Source: Alphaproteobacteria bacterium UBA6347 (GTDB lineage: Bacteria; Pseudomonadota; Alphaproteobacteria; CAAGCB01; CAG-977). Taken from it: DNA of 27,552 bases. Position 1 is the first letter of the stretch, and each line of letters starts with the position of its first letter. This document shows, one piece after another, positions 16,599-23,871 of the stretch. The DNA is taken from positions 1,164 through 28,715 of the forward strand of contig DJRZ01000041.1 of NCBI GenBank assembly GCA_002440235.1. The letters run 5' to 3'. Below the pieces are notes generated by a model that was given only the letters and a program-made list of their open reading frames with translations, was not told the DNA's origin and ran no database searches. The position numbers and the translations under genes are program-made.

Positions 16599-17561
16599 TT
16601 ACGCCTGCAAGCGGGTCATTTTCATAAACTTGTCTTCGCGGTCGCGGCGGATTCTGTCGCGATCCATTTTCATCAGATCGTTCAAATGGCGCGCGATCGC
16701 TTCGCCGACCGCCTGAATCGTCGCTTCTTTGGCGCGGTGCGCCCCGCCCGCGGGTTCTTCGACGATTTCGTCGATCACGCCCAGTTCTTTCAAATCCTGC
16801 GCGGTCAGGTGCAGGGCTTCCGCCGCCTTTTGCGCCTGCGCCCCGTCGCGCCACAAAATCGACGCGCACCCTTCGGGCGAAATGACGGAATAAATCGAAT
16901 TGGACAGCATCAGCAGACGGTTCGCCGTCGCCAAAGCGATCGCGCCGCCCGATCCGCCTTCGCCGATCACGCAACAAACGACCGGAACGCGCACGCCGAA
17001 GCTTTCGCTGATGCAGGACGCGATGGCTTCAGCCTGTCCGCGTTCCTCGCCTTCCAATCCGGGGAAAGCGCCCGCCGTGTCGACGAACGTGATGATCGGC
17101 AAGCCGAAACGGTCCGCCATTTTCATCAGGCGGATCGCTTTTCTGTATCCTTCGGGCTTCGCCATGCCGAAACTGTGTTTCAGGCGGGTTTCGATGTCGT
17201 GTCCCTTTTCCTGACCGATCACCATGACGGAATGCCCCTGAAACCGTCCCAGACCGCCGACGATGGCGGCGTCTTCGGCGAACAGGCGGTCGCCCGCCAG
17301 CAGGTTGAAATCCGTGATCAGCCCGTTGATGTAATCGACGCAGTGCGGACGTTCGGGGTGGCGCGCGACCTGCGTTTTTTGCCACGGAGTCAGCTTCGCG
17401 TACAGCTGGTTGATCTGCTTTTCGACCTTTTTCTGCAAACGGCTGATTTCGTCGGCGATGCTGACGCCGTCGTCGGCTCCGCCAAGGTGGCGCAGACCTT
17501 CGATCTTGCTTTCCAGTTCGGCGACGGGCTTTTCAAATTCCAGATACTGTTCCTGTTCCAT
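16599..17561 (-). CDS. accA: Acetyl-CoA carboxylase carboxyltransferase subunit alpha
   Basis: A 320-residue AccA. Landmarks are YLEFEKPVAELESKIEGLR at the start, WQKTQVARHPERPH, the GDRLFAEDAAIVGGLGR stretch, RKAIRLMKMADRFGLPIITFVDTAGAFPG, GEGGSGGAIALATANRLLML, and YSVISPEGCASILWRD. With AccD it forms the carboxyltransferase that moves CO2 from biotin to acetyl-CoA, giving malonyl-CoA for fatty acid synthesis. ATG at 17561 was chosen because AGGA lies about 7 bases upstream and family members begin here; the open frame extends 45 codons further without support. It stands alone and has a strong terminator. Confidence 0.97.
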   Translation of the reverse strand: MEQEQYLEFEKPVAELESKIEGLRHLGGADDGVSIADEISRLQKKVEKQINQLYAKLTPWQKTQVARHPERPHCVDYINGLITDFNLLAGDRLFAEDAAIVGGLGRFQGHSVMVIGQEKGHDIETRLKHSFGMAKPEGYRKAIRLMKMADRFGLPIITFVDTAGAFPGLEGEERGQAEAIASCISESFGVRVPVVCCVIGEGGSGGAIALATANRLLMLSNSIYSVISPEGCASILWRDGAQAQKAAEALHLTAQDLKELGVIDEIVEEPAGGAHRAKEATIQAVGEAIARHLNDLMKMDRDRIRRDREDKFMKMTRLQA

Positions 17562-17724
17562 GACGTTCCTGTTTCGGTTAAAATTTAGAAGTCTGTCCTT
17601 TCTTAGCACTTTTGCCGGCGCAAGAGAATAAAAATATTCCCCGCCATTTAGAGAAAATTCACCTTCCGCGGCTAAAATGAGCCTCAAATTGTCCAAATTC
17701 TTTTAGAATCAGAGGGATAGGAAC

Positions 17725-18615
17725 ATGGTCGGCATCATCGTGTTGTTCAGCTTTTCCGTGGCGGCGTCGCTGCTGTGGCTGGGGGGCGTCCTGTTTTACG
17801 TCTACGCCAAAATCGGCTTTCCGCAGCTGTTCGGACTGCCCGCGCCCGAACTGACGGCGGTCGCCGCGACGGCTTTCCTGCCCGTCGTTTTCCTGTGGGG
17901 CGTCGCGGGTCTGCTGTACAACGCGATGATCCTGCGCAAACAGGGCAACACGATCAACCTGATGCTGGCGCAGACCAGACGTTCCGCCGACCACGCCGAA
18001 GTCATGGTGCGCACCCTGATGGAAACGCAGGTGCAGACGCGCAGCGCGACGGTGCTGCGCAACGCCGACCTGTTCATCAACGAACTGAACGACCTGTTGT
18101 CCGACATCATCGTGCGGCTGGGGCTGGTTCAGCCGGCGCACACGGAAATCATCTGGCAGCGCGTCGGCGACGGCAACCGCTGGGCGTTCTGCAAAGTCCT
18201 GCTGCAAAGCGCGGAACATTCCCCCCGTTTCAAAGACGATCTGGAAAACCAGCTGCGGCGCGACGAAATCCTGTCCAGCGCGGTGCGCACGTTCTGCTAC
18301 CGTTTCGAACAGATGTTCACCATGCTGGAACGCCACGATTTCGAACACTATCTGACCAAGATTTTCGAAGAGGGATCGCTGGGGCGCGTCTATTCGCGTC
18401 TGGCTGACGCCTGCCGCGGCGTCGACGCCGAAAAGGCGGTCGCCGCCGGTCCCGCATGCGACGATTTCGACGTCGCTTTTCCCGAAACGCAAGAAGCCGC
18501 GGAGGACGATTTCGAACCGTCCGGCGCGGACGCGCCCGCCGAACCGGCTGAACCCGCCGCCGTTTCCGCGTCCGATTCGACGTCCCCGTTCGGATTTTTG
18601 CGTCCGACGCGGTGA
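17725..18615 (+). CDS. Membrane-anchored protein of unknown function
   Basis: I do not recognise a named family. The 296-residue protein begins with two hydrophobic segments (about residues 3-30 and 43-66), so the N-terminus is a membrane hairpin. A long helical cytoplasmic part follows (RKQGNTINLMLAQTRRSADHAEVMVRTLMETQ, about 72-103, probable coiled coil), then a helical domain to about residue 225. The last 60 residues are an acidic, Ala/Pro-rich disordered tail ending FLRPTR. AGAGGGATAGG precedes the ATG. It stands alone between the divergent accA and the alcohol dehydrogenase gene. Confidence 0.75.
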   Translation: MVGIIVLFSFSVAASLLWLGGVLFYVYAKIGFPQLFGLPAPELTAVAATAFLPVVFLWGVAGLLYNAMILRKQGNTINLMLAQTRRSADHAEVMVRTLMETQVQTRSATVLRNADLFINELNDLLSDIIVRLGLVQPAHTEIIWQRVGDGNRWAFCKVLLQSAEHSPRFKDDLENQLRRDEILSSAVRTFCYRFEQMFTMLERHDFEHYLTKIFEEGSLGRVYSRLADACRGVDAEKAVAAGPACDDFDVAFPETQEAAEDDFEPSGADAPAEPAEPAAVSASDSTSPFGFLRPTR

Positions 18616-18683
18616 ATTTCGCTTTCTTTTTGCCGCGAAAAAAGTATAAATGAAGCGTCCTTTTTAACAACGGGAGGCGGCTG

Positions 18684-19865
18684 ATGATTGATTTCGATTT
18701 TTCCATTCCGACAAAAGTCCTGTTCGGCGTCGGCAAGCTGGACGAACTGAAACGCGAAGACCTGTTCGGCAAACTGGCTCTGGTCGTCGTTTCCGCCGAA
18801 GACGCGGCGCGCGGCGCGGGCGTTCTCGACCGCGTTCTGGCGGCGCTGAAACACCAGAACATCGAATACATGATTTTCGACAAGGTGCGCCCGAACCCGT
18901 CCAAATCCCACGTGATGGAAGCCGCGCAGCTCGCCCGCGACAACTTTTGCGACGTCGTGGTCGGCGTCGGCGGCGCCAGCGTCGTCGATTCCGCCAAGGC
19001 GATCGCCCTGATGGCGCGCAACCCCGGCGATTTGTGGGATTACGTCGTCACGGGATCCGGCAAGGGACGCCCCGTCAAAAACAAGGCTCTGCCGATCGTC
19101 GCCGTGATGACGACGGCGGGAACGGGATCGGAAATCGATCCGTGGCTGGACGTCACAAACGAAGAAACGCGCGAAAAAATCGGTTTCGGCGTGCCGTCGA
19201 CGTTTCCGCGCCTGTCGGTCGTCGACCCCGAACTGACCGTCAGCGTGCCGCCTTTTTTGACGGCGATTCAGGGATTCGACGCCTTTTTCCACGCGGCGGA
19301 GGGGTTCATCGCCGAAATCGCCACCCCGATCAGCGAAGCGTTTTCCCTGCAAACGATCCGTCTGATCTGCAAAAACCTGCCCAAAGCCGTGCGCGACGGA
19401 TCGGACATCGAAGCGCGCACCAACATCGCCTTGGCGGGACTGCTGTCCGGCATGGTGCAGTCGACGTCCAGCTGCACGTCGCAGCATTCCATGGAACACG
19501 CGATGTCCGCCTTTCACCCCGAACTGCCGCACGGCGCGGGGCTGCTGATGATTTCGGACGCCTATTTCTCGTTTTTCGCGAAATACGTTCCCGACCGTTT
19601 CATCAAAATGGCGCATATGATGGGCGAAGTCACCGACGGACTGAGCGAGGACGAAAAACCGATGACGTTCGTCCGCGCGCTGCGAAAGCTGAAAAAGGAA
19701 TGCGGCGTCGACAACCTGAAAATGTCCGACTACGGCATCAAACCCGATGAAATGGAAACGTTGGCGCGCGGCGCGCACAAGATGATGAGCAACCTGTTCG
19801 CGATGGACCGCTACACCCTGTCGTTGCAGGAAAACATCGACATTTTCAAAGCGGCTTACCGCTGA
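18684..19865 (+). CDS. Iron-containing alcohol dehydrogenase
   Basis: A 393-residue type III (iron) alcohol dehydrogenase: NAD-binding VVVGVGGASVVDSAKAIALM (about residues 92-111), VMTTAGTGSEIDPW, the metal-site pair D199 and H203 in GFDAFFHAAEGF, and further His residues at 272, 278 and 283 in MEHAMSAFHPELPHGAG. The enzyme interconverts an alcohol and an aldehyde with NAD(P)H; the substrate is not deducible. GGGAGGCGG lies upstream of the ATG. It is not clearly in an operon: 75 bases separate it from the peptidase gene. Expression under fermentation is plausible but inferred. Confidence 0.93.
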   Translation: MIDFDFSIPTKVLFGVGKLDELKREDLFGKLALVVVSAEDAARGAGVLDRVLAALKHQNIEYMIFDKVRPNPSKSHVMEAAQLARDNFCDVVVGVGGASVVDSAKAIALMARNPGDLWDYVVTGSGKGRPVKNKALPIVAVMTTAGTGSEIDPWLDVTNEETREKIGFGVPSTFPRLSVVDPELTVSVPPFLTAIQGFDAFFHAAEGFIAEIATPISEAFSLQTIRLICKNLPKAVRDGSDIEARTNIALAGLLSGMVQSTSSCTSQHSMEHAMSAFHPELPHGAGLLMISDAYFSFFAKYVPDRFIKMAHMMGEVTDGLSEDEKPMTFVRALRKLKKECGVDNLKMSDYGIKPDEMETLARGAHKMMSNLFAMDRYTLSLQENIDIFKAAYR

Positions 19866-19882
19866 AAAATCTTTAAATTCTG

Positions 19883-19911
19883 TTGACTTTCGGGACGTTT
19901 TGGACAAAAAT
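19883..19911 (+). promoter_or_regulatory. Possible promoter of the M3 peptidase gene
   Basis: TTGACT at 19883-19888, 17-base spacer, AAAAAT at 19906-19911. The -35 is good and the -10 is weak. Confidence 0.35.
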
Positions 19912-19940
19912 CGAACAGATTTTTGAACAAGGAGTTTGCC

Positions 19941-21803
19941 ATGACCGAACAAATGCCACGCTGGGATTTAAGCGATTTGTACCCTGCGCCGGATTCGCCC
20001 GAATTGAAAAAGGACTTGGCGTCCGTTTCGGCGGGCGCGCTGCGCTTTGAAACGCATTACAAGGGCAAACTGGCGGAATCGACGCCCGACGAATTCGGCA
20101 AGTCGATCGAGGAATACGAACGCCTGAACGAAACGCTGGGGCGGCTGGACGCGTATTCCTACATGATGCATTCGACCAACATGAACGATCCCGAAATTTC
20201 GACGTTCTATCAAAACGTGTGCGAAAAATCGAACGACGTTTCCGGCAAAATGCTGTTTTTCGAATTGGAGCTGAACAGCCTGACCGATGAACGGCTGGCG
20301 GAAAAAATGACGTCCGAAACCGCGCGGAAATACGAACCGTGGCTGAAAAACGTCCGCGCGGGACGCGACCACATGCTGCCCGAAAACATGGAAAGACTGC
20401 TGCACGACAAATCGATGAGCAGCGCGACCGCCTGGAACCGCCTGTTCGACGAAACGATGGCGAGCCTGCGTTTCAACGTCGGCGGCAAGGAACTGACAGA
20501 ACCCGAAGCGATGGCGAAAATGTCCGACCCCGACATGGCGACGCGGCACGAGGCGTGCGCCGAAATCAACCGCGTGATGAAAGACAACATGTCCACGTTC
20601 GCGCTGATCACCAACACTTTGGCGAAAGACAAGCAGATCGAGGACGAATGGCGCGGCTACAAACGTCCGATTTCCGCCCGCAACATCGAAAATCAGGTCG
20701 AAGACGAAGTCGTTGATGCTCTGGTCGATTCGGTCGTGGACAGCCACGCGGACATCTCCCACCGCTGTTACGCGCTGAAAGCCGGCTGGCTGGGCGTGGA
20801 CAAGCTGGACTATTCCGACCGCAACGCGCCGGTTCCCGACCTGCCGGAAAAGAAATACTCGTGGGACGACGCTAAAAACATCGTTTTGTCCGCTTATAAC
20901 GAATTTTCGCCCGACATGGCGGCGATCGGCAAAAAATTCTTTGACAACAACTGGATCGACGTCGCCCCGAAAGAAGGCAAGGAGGGCGGCGCCTACGCCC
21001 ACCCGACCGTTCCGTCCGCGCACCCGTACCTGATGCTGAACTTTATGGGAACGGCGGGCGACGTGATGACGCTGGCGCACGAACTGGGACACGGCGTCCA
21101 CCAGTATCTGGCGCGCGAACAGGGGTATCTGAAATCGAACACGCCGATCACGCTGGCGGAAACGGCGTCGATCTTCGGCGAAATGATGACTTTCAAGTAT
21201 ATGCTGAAACACGAAAAGGATCCGAAGCAGCGTTTCGCGATGCTGGCGGAAAAAACGGGATCGATGATCAATTCGTCCGTGCGTCAGATCGCTTTCCACC
21301 GCTTTGAAACCGAAGTCCACACCGCGCGCCGCAAAGAAGGGGAGCTGTCCCCCGAACGGCTGAACGGCATTTGGACGAAAACGCAGAACGACGCGCTGGG
21401 TCCGTCGGTCGCGAACGACGACAAATCGAACGCGATGTGGTCGACGATTCCGCACTTGATTCACACGCCGTTCTATGTGTACGGCTACGCGTTCGGCGAC
21501 TGTCTGGTCAATTCGCTGTACAAAGTGTACGAAGACGGCAAAGTCGCCGATTTCCCGAAAAAATACATGGAAATGCTGTCAAAGGGCGGTTCGGAACGCC
21601 ACCAACAGATGTTGAAGCCTTTCGGTCTGGACGCTTCGAAACCCGATTTTTGGAAAAAGGGACTGAGCGTCGTCAAGGGATTCGTCGACGAATTGGAGGT
21701 TTTGACCGACCAGCTGGGCATGAACAGAAACAAAAGCAAAACCGGCGCCGTCGCGAAACCCGCGCAGACGGCGGTCGCCCGCCGCGCGGCGACGGAACGG
21801 TAG
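19941..21803 (+). CDS. M3-family oligoendopeptidase (PepF-like)
   Basis: A 620-residue zinc oligopeptidase. The active site is HELGH at residues 380-384 within TLAHELGHGVHQYLA, with the third ligand in the following ITLAETASIFGE. The N-terminal part (WDLSDLYPAPDSPELKKDL) and C-terminal HTPFYVYGYAFGDCLV match the PepF/oligoendopeptidase F branch. It degrades short peptides in the cytoplasm. ATG at 19941 was chosen because AAGGAG ends 6 bases upstream; the open frame could begin at a TTG six codons earlier. The last 30 residues are an added basic/Ala tail. A terminator lies 8 bases after the stop. Confidence 0.95.
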   Translation: MTEQMPRWDLSDLYPAPDSPELKKDLASVSAGALRFETHYKGKLAESTPDEFGKSIEEYERLNETLGRLDAYSYMMHSTNMNDPEISTFYQNVCEKSNDVSGKMLFFELELNSLTDERLAEKMTSETARKYEPWLKNVRAGRDHMLPENMERLLHDKSMSSATAWNRLFDETMASLRFNVGGKELTEPEAMAKMSDPDMATRHEACAEINRVMKDNMSTFALITNTLAKDKQIEDEWRGYKRPISARNIENQVEDEVVDALVDSVVDSHADISHRCYALKAGWLGVDKLDYSDRNAPVPDLPEKKYSWDDAKNIVLSAYNEFSPDMAAIGKKFFDNNWIDVAPKEGKEGGAYAHPTVPSAHPYLMLNFMGTAGDVMTLAHELGHGVHQYLAREQGYLKSNTPITLAETASIFGEMMTFKYMLKHEKDPKQRFAMLAEKTGSMINSSVRQIAFHRFETEVHTARRKEGELSPERLNGIWTKTQNDALGPSVANDDKSNAMWSTIPHLIHTPFYVYGYAFGDCLVNSLYKVYEDGKVADFPKKYMEMLSKGGSERHQQMLKPFGLDASKPDFWKKGLSVVKGFVDELEVLTDQLGMNRNKSKTGAVAKPAQTAVARRAATER

Positions 21804-21811
21804 GCGGACGG

Positions 21812-21838
21812 GGCGGCTTTTTCAAAGCCGCCTTTCCG
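21812..21838 (+). terminator. Terminator after the M3 peptidase gene
   Basis: Nine-bp stem GGCGGCTTT / AAAGCCGCC with a TTC loop, followed by a short T/C-rich stretch. Confidence 0.75.
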
Positions 21839-21914
21839 TTATTTGCAAAAACTCTTTTTTTCCGACCGGAATCAATGCTACATTGACGCCCGTGAAACAC
21901 GAAAGGGTCGGAAC

Positions 21915-22994
21915 ATGAAAATTCTGGTCGGATTAAGCGGCGGGGTCGATTCCGCCGTCGCGGCGTATTTGTTGAAACAAGCGGGACACGACGTCGTCGG
22001 CGCGACCATGTCCATTTGGGACAAGGGGCGCGTCGTTTCCGCGCTGTCGTCGCGCGGGGACGCCTGCTTTTCCCCGCACGAGGAAAAAGACATCGCCGCC
22101 GCCGAAACCGTATGCGGCATTTTGAAAATCCCCTATCACGTCGTGGACTGCACCGAAATCTACAAAAAAACCGTGCTGGAAAACTTCAAGCGCGAATACA
22201 TGTCCGGACGCACGCCGAACCCGTGCGTGTGGTGCAACGCGAAAATCAAATTCCAAGCCCTGCCCGAAGCCGCGGCGAAACAGGGCATCGATTTCGACAA
22301 ATTCGCGACGGGGCATTACGCCCGCGTCGCCCGCGACGAATCGACGGGGCTTTACACCCTGTCGCGCGGCGTCGACCCGAAAAAAGACCAGTCGTATTTT
22401 CTGTACCGTCTGGAACAAAGCCGGCTGGCGCGCATTCTGCTGCCGCTGGGGGACAAGACGAAAGCCGAAATCCGCGAAATCGCCAAACGGGCGGGACTGC
22501 CCGTCAGCGACAAACCCGACAGTCAGGATTTTTATTCGGGCGACATCAACGACATTCTGCAAGCCGAACCGAAACCCGGAAACTTCGTCACGACGGACGG
22601 CAAAGTGCTGGGGCGTCACAACGGATTTTGGAACTACACGGTCGGACAGCGCAAGGGGTTGGGCATCAGCGCGGAAAAGCCGCTGTACGTTCTGGGGTTC
22701 GACAAGGAAAAGAACGACGTCATCGTCGGGTTCGAAGACCAGAACGTCTGCCGCGGGCTGACCGCGGCGACGCTGAGCCTGACGGCGGGCAAACCGTTCG
22801 AAAGCTTTGAACGTCTGACGGCGAAAATCCGTTCGTCCCAACAGCCGACGCCGGTCGCCGTCGCGCAAACGGGCGGCGACGAAATCAAGGTCGATTTCGA
22901 ACTGAACCAGCGCGGCGTCGCCCCCGGTCAGTCCGTCGTTTTGTACGCGGGCGATCTGGTCGCGGGCGGCGGCATCATCAAATCCGTGTTCTGA
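21915..22994 (+). CDS. mnmA: tRNA-specific 2-thiouridylase
   Basis: A 359-residue MnmA/TrmU. The ATP pyrophosphatase loop is SGGVDS (residues 8-13); NPCVWCNAKIKF carries the first catalytic Cys; FATGHYAR, KDQSYFL and YTVGQRKGLGI follow in family order. It thiolates U34 of tRNA-Lys, -Glu and -Gln. In place of the second catalytic Cys of the E. coli type (GICFI), this protein reads DSQDFYSGD and so lacks that Cys, but it has extra Cys in GDACFSPHEEKDI and NPCVWCN, indicating a different, possibly iron-sulfur-dependent, subfamily. ATG at 21915 follows AAAGGGTCGGA; the longer open frame has no better start. Confidence 0.93.
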   Translation: MKILVGLSGGVDSAVAAYLLKQAGHDVVGATMSIWDKGRVVSALSSRGDACFSPHEEKDIAAAETVCGILKIPYHVVDCTEIYKKTVLENFKREYMSGRTPNPCVWCNAKIKFQALPEAAAKQGIDFDKFATGHYARVARDESTGLYTLSRGVDPKKDQSYFLYRLEQSRLARILLPLGDKTKAEIREIAKRAGLPVSDKPDSQDFYSGDINDILQAEPKPGNFVTTDGKVLGRHNGFWNYTVGQRKGLGISAEKPLYVLGFDKEKNDVIVGFEDQNVCRGLTAATLSLTAGKPFESFERLTAKIRSSQQPTPVAVAQTGGDEIKVDFELNQRGVAPGQSVVLYAGDLVAGGGIIKSVF

Positions 22995-23072
22995 AATCAA
23001 ACACGTCAAAATCTGTCGCACTTTGATCGGGAAGCGCAAAAAAGCGTTGTCTTTTTCCGTTTCCGGCGCGAT

Positions 23073-23103
23073 CCTTGATTTAAACGGTATTTATATCAAG
23101 GAG
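23073..23103 (+). promoter_or_regulatory. Inverted repeat overlapping the ribosome site of the next gene
   Basis: CCTTGAT (23073-23079) pairs with ATCAAGG (23095-23101) around 15 bases. The right arm includes part of the AAGGAG ribosome site for the ATG at 23111, so the hairpin could hide it. Confidence 0.4.
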
Positions 23104-23110
23104 AACGCTT

Positions 23111-23770
23111 ATGACCGAATCGTCCGACGCTTTGGAAAAAGAGCTTTTGGAAGAAAAAGCTTTTCGCGAACTAATCGCCTCCATGCGCGCCAACCGCGAT
23201 AAAAAGCCCGCGAAAAAGGGTGCATATGCCAAAAAAGTTCTGACGCGGTCGTCTGGATTTTGGCTTTTTTTGTTTTTCGTCTATTTGTTTTACTCCGTCG
23301 TCGGAACGATAGCGTTTTTCATCGATCATTTTGACAAACGCGACGCGTGGCAGATCGTCGCGGCGTATTTCACCGCTTTCCTTTTCTTAAAAAGATATCT
23401 GCGTCCCCGCGTCGGTACCGTTTCCTGTTCCAAAGACGAAGAAGGCGCCTATTTTGACGGATACTGGGTGGACGACACGCCGATCGAAGTGGACGACACG
23501 CCGATCGAGCCTTCGCGGCCCGTCGAAAAACCAGATTTTTTTGACAAGCTTGTGTTTTACGAAGGCTGCCTGCTATTTGGAGGAATGTTTTTATACGCCG
23601 TATACACCAGCATCGTTAATGTTGAGCGCGTGATTGAATTTCTGGTAGCCTTACCTATGTTCGGATCGATATGGTTTATCAGCATTTTCATATCTTTCGC
23701 CGGATCGGGCTGTGCATCGGACTCCTTAAGCGCGCAAGCCGAACTGCGCGATTTCAACAACGGGGATTAA
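23111..23770 (+). CDS. Unknown four-helix membrane protein
   Basis: I do not recognise this protein. Its 219 residues start with a charged cytoplasmic-type region (about 1-48, Glu/Lys-rich), then hydrophobic segments at about 53-75 (FWLFLFFVYLFYSVVGTIAFFI), 84-96, 152-172 and 178-200. Between the second pair lies an acidic loop containing a duplicated VDDTPIE. AAGGAG lies 7 bases upstream of the ATG. The neighbour downstream, 101 bases away on the same strand, is a double AAA+ ATPase; a shared role is possible but unproven. Codon use is slightly less GC-rich than the flanking housekeeping genes. Confidence 0.68.
   Translation: MTESSDALEKELLEEKAFRELIASMRANRDKKPAKKGAYAKKVLTRSSGFWLFLFFVYLFYSVVGTIAFFIDHFDKRDAWQIVAAYFTAFLFLKRYLRPRVGTVSCSKDEEGAYFDGYWVDDTPIEVDDTPIEPSRPVEKPDFFDKLVFYEGCLLFGGMFLYAVYTSIVNVERVIEFLVALPMFGSIWFISIFISFAGSGCASDSLSAQAELRDFNNGD
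23468..23509 (+). repeat. Two tandem 21-bp units encoding VDDTPIE
   Basis: Two copies of a 21-bp unit differ only in the last base. They lie in the acidic loop of the membrane protein and keep the reading frame, so this is a recent duplication. Confidence 0.92.
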
Positions 23771-23871
23771 CCGGAAATTTCCGGCGGCTGTTCTCTTTTT
23801 CCAACAATACGACATATTTTGTCGCACTCGGGTGCTATTCCTGCCCATGAAAAACGCAAGGAGGCGAAATC

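Noticed and set aside
18390..19952. A 520-codon minus-strand frame across the alcohol dehydrogenase
   Set aside because: Shadow of a complete, motif-bearing plus-strand gene.
23771..23784. Perfect 14-bp palindrome CCGGAAATTTCCGG after the membrane-protein gene
   Set aside because: Too short and without a T run to call a terminator with confidence, and no regulator is evident; could be chance.
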